Source: Methylotenera_A sp031422335 (GTDB lineage Bacteria > Pseudomonadota > Gammaproteobacteria > Burkholderiales > Methylophilaceae). Taken from it: a stretch of 29,283 bases of DNA. The notes beneath the pieces are model-generated. The model was given only the letters and a program-made list of their open reading frames with translations, ran no database searches and had not been told where the DNA came from. This document shows, piece after piece, positions 24,316 through 29,283 of this stretch (within the stretch, counting starts at the first letter, position 1; each line of letters starts with the position of its first letter). Position numbers and translations under genes: made by a program. The stretch lies in contig JANOQW010000023.1 of the NCBI GenBank assembly GCA_031422335.1, positions 1-29,283 on the forward strand, written 5' to 3'.

Positions 24316-25746
24316 GATAAAGCAAGCAATCGATTCCACGTGCGCGGTGTGTGGGAACATATTAATGACACCTGCCGCGCTTAACCTGTAGCCCTTTTCG
24401 TTCACTAACACACCCGCATCGCGTGCTAGCGTGGCGGGGTTGCACGATACGTAAACAATCATTTCTGGGTTGTCATTATCTGTACGAGCGTTTTTAGTCG
24501 GACTAGAAGCCTTATGGGTATTGGCTTGCAGAGCATCGGTTTTAATGACTTGTTTATCTGCAAGTGCTTTTATCAATTCAAACGCACCATCACGCGGCGG
24601 ATCTATCAACCATTTATCAAATACGCCTAGCTCGGCCAAGCTTTCTTCTGTCATTTTAAATAAATCGGCCACGCCAAAATTCACGTTACTTATTTTATTT
24701 AATTGCGCGCTTTCATTTGCTCTATCCACCAAGTTGCTCAAGCCTTCTAAACCCAATACCTGCGCGCCACTACGCGCGATTGGCAGCGTAAAATTGCCGA
24801 TACCACAGAAAAAATCGGCAATGTTTTCACCCGCTTTTGGCTGTAATAATTGCATGGCGCGACTGACCATTTGTTGATTGATTTGCGGGTTAACTTGGGT
24901 GAATTCGTTGGGTTTAAACGGATAAGTTAAATCAAACTCAGGCAGGCTGTAGGCCAATGCTGGCAAGGCTTCCAGGCCACCTGTTACATAAAATGGTTTT
25001 ATCGTATCGGGGCCTTTGGTCTGTGTCCACACTTGTATTTGATGCAAGTCGGCAAAGTCTTTAAATAGCACTTCATCACCGGCGGTGAGTGCATCCATGA
25101 TGCGGAAAATCAGCACAATAACGCGCCCTTCGCCAACCGCCAGCTCAATTTGTGGCAACTTGTCACGAATAGAAAGCTGCAAAATCATATCTTGCAGCGG
25201 CGCAATGAGTGCCGACACCTCTGGCACCAGCACTTCGCAGCTATTCATATCGGCCACATAACGCGTGCCTTTTTCGTTAAAGCCCACCAGCACACGTTCT
25301 TTTTTTTGCACATATTTCACGCTCAAGCGCGCCTTGTGCCGGTAACCCCAAGTCGGGCCATACAAAGGCGGCAGCATGTTTTCCGCCTTCACTTTGCCGA
25401 TATGCCATAAATCGGCCTCTAACATTTTTTGCTTAGCAGTCACCTGCGCAGTCGCATCCATGTGCTGCAATTTGCAGCCGCCACACAAGCCATAATGCGG
25501 ACATTTGGGGGTGACGCGCTCTGCAGCTGCCTCTAGTACCTCAATAGTTTTAGCCACTTCGTAACTGGGTTTAATGCGTTGCGATTGATACATCACAACC
25601 TCATTCGGCAGCGCGCCGTCAATAAAAATGGTTTTCCCATCCACATGCGCAACGCCGCGCCCTTCTTGGTCTAGCGACTCAATGGTGGCTTGTAAAATTG
25701 GGTTGTCGGCAGGGTTTTGATAGGTTTTATTGCGGTTTCTTCTCAT
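24307..25746 (-). CDS. rlmD: 23S rRNA (uracil(1939)-C(5))-methyltransferase RlmD
   Basis: Cytoplasmic SAM-dependent enzyme making m5U in 23S rRNA; 479 residues, somewhat longer than E. coli RlmD. Order: N-terminal TRAM domain ('TIESLDQEGRGVAHVDGKTIF' region, 21-70); 4Fe-4S ligands C82, C88, C91 and C170; SAM motif 'DFFCGIGNFTLPIA' (311-324); 'IDPPRDGA' (381-388); catalytic Cys435 in 'YVSCNPATLARD'; and 'FPHTAHVE' at the end. Between 388 and 430 there is a hydrophilic extra segment of about 25-30 residues (398-427) that E. coli RlmD lacks. Convergent with doxX, divergent from the next gene. The 109-base upstream gap has TTGCAA (25783-25788) but no good -10. Confidence 0.95.
   Translation of the reverse strand: MRRNRNKTYQNPADNPILQATIESLDQEGRGVAHVDGKTIFIDGALPNEVVMYQSQRIKPSYEVAKTIEVLEAAAERVTPKCPHYGLCGGCKLQHMDATAQVTAKQKMLEADLWHIGKVKAENMLPPLYGPTWGYRHKARLSVKYVQKKERVLVGFNEKGTRYVADMNSCEVLVPEVSALIAPLQDMILQLSIRDKLPQIELAVGEGRVIVLIFRIMDALTAGDEVLFKDFADLHQIQVWTQTKGPDTIKPFYVTGGLEALPALAYSLPEFDLTYPFKPNEFTQVNPQINQQMVSRAMQLLQPKAGENIADFFCGIGNFTLPIARSGAQVLGLEGLSNLVDRANESAQLNKISNVNFGVADLFKMTEESLAELGVFDKWLIDPPRDGAFELIKALADKQVIKTDALQANTHKASSPTKNARTDNDNPEMIVYVSCNPATLARDAGVLVNEKGYRLSAAGVINMFPHTAHVESIACFIKN
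24507..24537. repeat. 31-base imperfect direct repeat, copy 2 (in rlmD)
   Basis: Second copy, with the exact 19-base core at 24519-24537. It falls inside the extra segment of RlmD and is read in the same frame as copy 1, giving 'DALQANTHKA'. Confidence 0.7.
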
Positions 25747-25855
25747 GCGCGCATTTTAACGCATAAGCTAAAAATACAGTAATTGCAAAAAGTCTGATAA
25801 ACTACTTTCATAAAGTTGTTTAAGTGTCTATTTTTTATAGATTAAGGGGATAAAA

Positions 25856-26308
25856 ATGCTAAGAAAAATTCAATCAGTATGCATGGCAATGGCATTATTT
25901 TTGTGCAGCCAGCTAGCAACTGCAGATCCATTACTCATCCGCAACTCTGCGCATGGCTACAAATACGTGACGGCAGGTATTGGCGAAGAAGAAGCCGCGC
26001 AGATGAAGCGAATCGCCAAAAACTACACGCTGAATTTATTATTTTCTGAAGGTGTAGTTGGCCGCTGGGCGATGGATGTCAACGTGAATATTTATGACGA
26101 AGCGAGCAATTTGATGTTCCGCATCGTAGGTGCAAAACCTGTGCTGTATGTGAATTTACCGACTGGCACTTACACCATTTTAGCCAGCAATAACGGCAAC
26201 AAATTGCGCCACAAAGTAACGCTAGAAGCCAATGCAAACAAAAAAGTAGTGCTCAATTGGAAAGATTTTGTCGATGAAGATGTGCCGCTAGACGGCGAAG
26301 GCAATTAA
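25856..26308 (+). CDS. Secreted small protein of unknown function
   Basis: A 150-residue protein with a clear Sec signal peptide: Lys/Arg start, hydrophobic core 'AMALFLC', and an 'ATA-DP' cleavage site after about residue 23. The mature part is predicted by eye to be beta-rich; the stretch 'VNVNIYDEASNLMFRIVGAKPVLYVNLPTGTYTILAS' resembles the beta-sandwich of carboxypeptidase-regulatory-like or DUF4198-type periplasmic domains, with 'LPTGTYTI' the most telling part. No catalytic motif is seen and there are no Cys in the mature region. The start ATG has a strong AAGGGG site. It runs convergent with the exonuclease gene, overlapping it by four bases at the stops. Confidence 0.8.
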   Translation: MLRKIQSVCMAMALFLCSQLATADPLLIRNSAHGYKYVTAGIGEEEAAQMKRIAKNYTLNLLFSEGVVGRWAMDVNVNIYDEASNLMFRIVGAKPVLYVNLPTGTYTILASNNGNKLRHKVTLEANANKKVVLNWKDFVDEDVPLDGEGN

Positions 26309-27090
26309 GCCCATGCAGCTAAAAACTCTGCCCAATGCGCAGCTGGGTACATACTTAAAGTTTCGCGCACCAGCTTAATTTCAGCTTCATAAGCGGCTGG
26401 CGTCAAATGGCCGCGCATCAACTGAAAGCGTAGATACACCAAGTGTGTATTGGCGACATCAGTCTCACAATAATTGCGGATTTCTTCAATTTTTCCTGCT
26501 TTAAATGCATCCCAAACCTTGCTGCCATCCATGCCTAGCTTGCCTGGAAAACCGCATAATTTGGCCAAGTCATCTAACGGTGCGTTGGCACGGGCGTTGT
26601 ACAGTGCCAGCAAATCCATTAAATCTAAATGCCGTGTGTGGTAACGGCTAATGTAATTGTTCCACTTAAAATCTTTATCATCCTCGCCTAAATCCCAATA
26701 TCTAGGCGCCTGCACGCCATTGACCATGGCGCGGTAATGCAACACAGGCAAATCAAAACCACTACCATTCCAGCTAATAATTTGCGGTGTATATTTCTCT
26801 ATACCATCAAAAAAGCGTTGAATAATCTCAGCTTCAGGTGAATCTGCATCGCCTAATGTCCATACTTTAAAGTTGCTGCCTTCACGTAGCGCACAAGAGA
26901 TTGCACAGACTTTATGTTGATGTAACGGCAAAAAATCACTGCCATTGTGCTGGCGACGTTGGTGCAATGCGATGTTGGCGACATCTTCATCAGATGCGTT
27001 ATCAAGTGCGCCAGCAGGCGCATCTAGCAAGGCGCGCAGGCCAGTGGTATCAGGGATAGTTTCTATGTCAAATACGAGAGTTGGTGTCAT
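26305..27090 (-). CDS. Predicted 3'-5' exonuclease, PolB-like (PF10108)
   Basis: A 261-residue DEDD-superfamily nuclease. The metal-binding acidic residues are visible: D8 and E10 in 'VFDIETIPD', D113 in 'SWNGSGFDLPVL', and D210 in 'YCETDVANTHLVYLRF'. Proteins of this family stand alone without a polymerase domain and are assumed to act on DNA 3' ends; the physiological role is not established. The ATG overlaps the stop of the preceding unknown gene by four bases (ATGA), suggesting coupled translation. Its composition is like the rest of the window, unlike its AT-rich partner. Confidence 0.92.
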   Translation of the reverse strand: MTPTLVFDIETIPDTTGLRALLDAPAGALDNASDEDVANIALHQRRQHNGSDFLPLHQHKVCAISCALREGSNFKVWTLGDADSPEAEIIQRFFDGIEKYTPQIISWNGSGFDLPVLHYRAMVNGVQAPRYWDLGEDDKDFKWNNYISRYHTRHLDLMDLLALYNARANAPLDDLAKLCGFPGKLGMDGSKVWDAFKAGKIEEIRNYCETDVANTHLVYLRFQLMRGHLTPAAYEAEIKLVRETLSMYPAAHWAEFLAAWA

Positions 27091-27605
27091 AAATTAGCAG
27101 GAATTACACTTTTTATATATTGAATATCTCTTTCACTGAAGCAACCAAACTCTCTTTTCATTGTTTCTGGATTCAGATTTTTCGAAAAGTAACCATTTTC
27201 AACATAATCCTTAGCATAAATTGTTAACTTATCTCGACATTCTGCAGCAGTTTTACAATTCAGATTAAACATCGACATTAGGTCATCAGTAAAAGCCACA
27301 GACATTCCACCACCTTTTGGTCGCGAGTAACTACCTTTAATTGCAACTACAAATGGGTCATTGAGGGCTCTCATTGACATTACAGGCTCTTGAATGTCAC
27401 CACACCAGCGGATTTCCACCATATAACCATCTGCGGGATTTTCAATCATCTCATCAAAAAGTACGATAACATCATTTAAAGAGGCTTTTTCTTGTCCGTT
27501 TACGTATGCAAGAGCACCAACTAAAAATGGCAATGTGACGCCGTATTCACCCATTTTTTTAGTTCGCCATTGTTTGATGATTACAAACCAGTTTGGTGTA
27601 TTCAT
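27087..27605 (-). CDS. Unknown AT-rich protein coupled to the exonuclease
   Basis: A 172-residue protein I do not recognise. It is soluble, without signal peptide or membrane segment, has three Cys in the C-terminal half ('NLNCKTAAEC', 'EFGCFSE') plus one in 'RWCGD', and a Gly/Lys-rich 'YSRPKGGGMSVAF' loop. Counting four rows (27121-27360) gives 85 G+C in 240 bases (35%), against 58 in 120 bases (48%) for 26341-26460 in the adjacent exonuclease gene, so it may be a recent arrival. The start is uncertain: the ATG at 27605 lies only 12 bases after the T-run of the upstream terminator and has a poor ribosome-binding site; an in-frame ATG at 27554 (MGEYG) is the alternative. Confidence 0.7.
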   Translation of the reverse strand: MNTPNWFVIIKQWRTKKMGEYGVTLPFLVGALAYVNGQEKASLNDVIVLFDEMIENPADGYMVEIRWCGDIQEPVMSMRALNDPFVVAIKGSYSRPKGGGMSVAFTDDLMSMFNLNCKTAAECRDKLTIYAKDYVENGYFSKNLNPETMKREFGCFSERDIQYIKSVIPANL

Positions 27606-27617
27606 AATTTAGCTCAG

Positions 27618-27642
27618 AAAAAAAGCTGTTTGTTCAACAGCT
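27618..27642 (-). terminator. Rho-independent terminator of the ydbH-ydbL operon
   Basis: On the minus strand a 7-bp perfect stem AGCTGTT/AACAGCT (27624-27642) with a 5-base loop is followed directly by a run of seven T (27618-27624, its first base shared with the stem). It overlaps the ydbL stop codon by two bases. This is a strong terminator by eye, placed just upstream of the AT-rich unknown gene. Confidence 0.9.
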
Positions 27643-28060
27643 ACTTCTTCACCCAAGCACCGCCGCTTTGATAAAACCAGCCCGCTTGCGCTTTATCTAT
27701 CCAGCGGCCTGCAAAGGTATTTTGAATGTCATTTTGCCATTCTGGGTGGCCGTTACCTGCGGCAATTTCTTTGTATAATTTAGCGCGGTCACTATTTTCA
27801 TCTGCTACCAAGCTGTTAATGCCACTACGGTCTTTTAATGGCACTGCAGTCGCATCTTTTACCGCTATAAAACCATCTTTAGTTAAGCCCACCGCGCCGC
27901 TGTTATAGTGTGGCAACAGCTGCGAGTGGCGGCCTGTCATGCTGGCTTTAATGGCAACAATAGTCGGTGTGTTTACGTCTAAGTTAGGTTCTGCAGCACC
28001 AACAAAGTTAGTGGTCAACATAGTCATTACCAACATAAAACCAAATAATAGTTTTTTCAT
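27641..28060 (-). CDS. ydbL: YdbL family periplasmic protein (DUF1318)
   Basis: A 139-residue exported protein: signal peptide 'KKLLFGFMLVMTMLTT' with cleavage near 'VGAA-EP', then the DUF1318 core 'IKASMTGRHSQLLPHYNSGAVGLTKDG', 'LVADENSDRAKLYKEIAAGNGHPEW' and a C-terminal Trp-rich 'RWIDKAQAGWFYQSGGAWVKK'. In E. coli, YdbL is a periplasmic partner that regulates the YdbH-YnbE envelope bridge. Here it is the last gene of the same operon, 27 bases after the lipoprotein gene, and ends in the terminator. Confidence 0.93.
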   Translation of the reverse strand: MKKLLFGFMLVMTMLTTNFVGAAEPNLDVNTPTIVAIKASMTGRHSQLLPHYNSGAVGLTKDGFIAVKDATAVPLKDRSGINSLVADENSDRAKLYKEIAAGNGHPEWQNDIQNTFAGRWIDKAQAGWFYQSGGAWVKK

Positions 28061-28087
28061 TTTAATTCTCTTTCAGTTATTTTGGGC

Positions 28088-28327
28088 TTATTTGGCAGGC
28101 GTTTCGGCTGGTTTAGCTTCTGGTGCGCTTTCTGGCATGCTTTTTGGTGTCGGTTCGCCAGGTTTTGTCTCAGCATCTTTTAGCTGCCACACTTCTTCAA
28201 TAATTTTATCGGCCGCTTTTTCTGCTGCTGCCGCCGGGAAGTAAATATTGATGGTGACGCATGCAGACAAGCCCAACGCAGCAAGCAACAACAACATGAT
28301 ATTTTTTTGCATCCTGATTTTATTCAT
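28088..28327 (-). CDS. Small lipoprotein, YnbE-like
   Basis: A 79-residue lipoprotein. The signal has a hydrophobic run (11-20) and lipobox L20-S-A-C23; the residue after Cys is Val, compatible with outer-membrane sorting. The mature start 'CVTINIYFPAAAAEKAADKI' resembles both the YnbE strand (E. coli YnbE has a similar 'TIN' strand) and the N-terminus seen in DUF1318 lipoproteins. The last ~28 residues are a Pro/Glu/Lys-rich tail. The ATG at 28327 has AAGGA about 8 bases upstream; ATG at codon 6 is also possible. It sits between ydbH and ydbL, exactly where ynbE is in E. coli, which supports an outer-membrane partner role for YdbH. Confidence 0.8.
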   Translation of the reverse strand: MNKIRMQKNIMLLLLAALGLSACVTINIYFPAAAAEKAADKIIEEVWQLKDAETKPGEPTPKSMPESAPEAKPAETPAK

Positions 28328-28352
28328 ATGGCATCCTTTTTTCTTTTAAAAC

Positions 28353-29283
28353 TTACTTAACAATCATCTTACTATTGCTATCAGTAATGCGTTTCATGCG
28401 CGCAATTAAATCCGAGAGGCTCACATATTCGGTAAAGCCATTCACATTTACCGTAGGCGCACCTTTACCTTTAACGATGATATACCCAGTTGGGGTTGAC
28501 TCCACACCACCCATTTTGCATATATCTTGCCGCAATTGACAGCTTAAGCCAATTTTTTCGTAATTAAATTCTTTAAAAAATCGTAAAAATGTACGCTGCA
28601 AGGCCGCTGCCGTGCCCTCGCCGCCCAATGCGGTGATATTTTCTACTGCGCGTTGCGATACTTTTTTAAGGTGTTTGCCATCGGCCGTTTGAATAATCGC
28701 ATCCATGCGCACAGGTTTCCAGTTTTCTAGCTGCAAATCCTTCACATCGCCTTCTAGCTTGCCCTCTATCGCGCCAAAGTTAAAAGTGCGGGTTAAATCG
28801 CCTAAATCAATATCGCGCATTTGCAAGTTGGCATATAGCTTGGGCGCTCGGCCTAGCGGGTCGTCTATGCGCAGGCCATCCATCGCCACGTTGCCATTAA
28901 ACATATTAAATTGCATTTTTCCATCCATATAGAGCTGCTTTCCAGTGTAGGTAATTAACGGAATTTGGCCATCTATTTTACCTTGCATCTCAGGCCAGCC
29001 TAAGGTTTTGCTAAATTTGTTCATGCTAATAGGGTCTAGCTGCATTTTTACATGCCAAACCCATTGCTGGCTCAAGTAAGCCGCAGAAACATCTTCAAAC
29101 TTAAGCGCGCCATCTAACACGGGCAACACTAAGCTAGGCGCAGTTAGCGAATAGCGATTAAGCTCTGCCTGCAAATGTGTTTTACCCAGTGGAATTTTAA
29201 GCACATGGCCGCCTGAATAGGCCAGTGTGACGGTTTTAGGCACATCATAATCCCACGGAATATGTGCATTTATATCCCTTAAG
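28353..29283 (-). CDS. ydbH: YdbH family AsmA-like envelope protein, C-terminal part (5' truncated)
   Basis: The frame stays open from the stop at 28353 to the right edge of the window, so the start is outside; the GTG at 29241-29243 is internal. The ~310 visible residues form the C-terminus of a long beta-rich repeat protein of the YdbH/AsmA-like family: repeated amphipathic strands ('GQIPLITYTGKQLYMDGKMQF', 'NGNVAMDGLRIDDPLGRAPKLYANLQMRDIDL' regions), then a helical stretch 'ENITALGGEGTAAALQRTFLRFFKEFNYEKIGLSC' and a final 'GGVESTPTGYIIVKGKGAPTVNVNGF'. YdbH, with YnbE, forms an intermembrane bridge linked to phospholipid transport in E. coli. Gene order matches that operon. Confidence 0.9.
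   Translation of the reverse strand, partial: LRDINAHIPWDYDVPKTVTLAYSGGHVLKIPLGKTHLQAELNRYSLTAPSLVLPVLDGALKFEDVSAAYLSQQWVWHVKMQLDPISMNKFSKTLGWPEMQGKIDGQIPLITYTGKQLYMDGKMQFNMFNGNVAMDGLRIDDPLGRAPKLYANLQMRDIDLGDLTRTFNFGAIEGKLEGDVKDLQLENWKPVRMDAIIQTADGKHLKKVSQRAVENITALGGEGTAAALQRTFLRFFKEFNYEKIGLSCQLRQDICKMGGVESTPTGYIIVKGKGAPTVNVNGFTEYVSLSDLIARMKRITDSNSKMIVK

Overview
The window looks like a piece of a betaproteobacterial chromosome, most likely from the Methylophilaceae (Methylotenera/Methylophilus type). That placement is inferred from the order tpiA-secG-tRNA-Leu-nuoA to nuoN, the moderate G+C, and the protein sequences; no database search was possible. It is mostly housekeeping DNA, densely packed, with no insertion sequence, phage, CRISPR array or rRNA. 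No gene-free stretch exceeds about 120 bases; the longest gaps (15658-15772, 17074-17187, 25747-25855, 23783-23883) are described below.

Left edge (1-1130): the C-terminal part of a secreted-type DUF1996 protein on the plus strand. The window opens inside a hexanucleotide repeat that encodes a Pro-Thr linker. A bidirectional terminator separates it from the convergent nuo operon.

Respiratory complex I (1156-15657, minus strand): all fourteen genes in the canonical order nuoA, B, C, D, E, F, G, H, I, J, K, L, M, N, mostly with 1-base overlaps or very short gaps. NuoE-F-G form the NADH-oxidising arm, NuoB-C-D-I the connecting arm carrying electrons to quinone, and NuoA-H-J-K-L-M-N the proton-pumping membrane arm. 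NuoF carries an unusual Lys-rich N-terminal extension. Upstream lie tRNA-Leu(GAG), secG and tpiA, with a good sigma70-type promoter before tpiA and no clear terminator before nuoA.

Cell-wall/transport operon (17188-23782, minus strand): a lipoprotein peptide-binding protein, a short YkuD-family protein without signal peptide, two Dpp/Opp-type permeases, a YhhQ-family transporter, a class I methyltransferase and NagZ. I infer a peptidoglycan-peptide uptake and recycling unit; no transporter ATPase is present. A divergent doxX gene appears to share a palindromic -35 hexamer with this operon.

Right part (24307-29283): rlmD with an extra segment before its catalytic motif; a secreted small protein of unknown function; a PF10108-type 3'-5' exonuclease coupled to an AT-rich unknown gene; and a ydbH/lipoprotein/ydbL operon, the envelope-bridge type, cut by the window edge and closed by a strong terminator.

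The leads most worth checking are the cytoplasmic YkuD protein in the NagZ/Dpp operon, the shared -35 divergent promoter, the AT-rich orphan gene abutting a terminator, and the RlmD insertion, which shares a 31-base repeat with a neighbouring methyltransferase gene.
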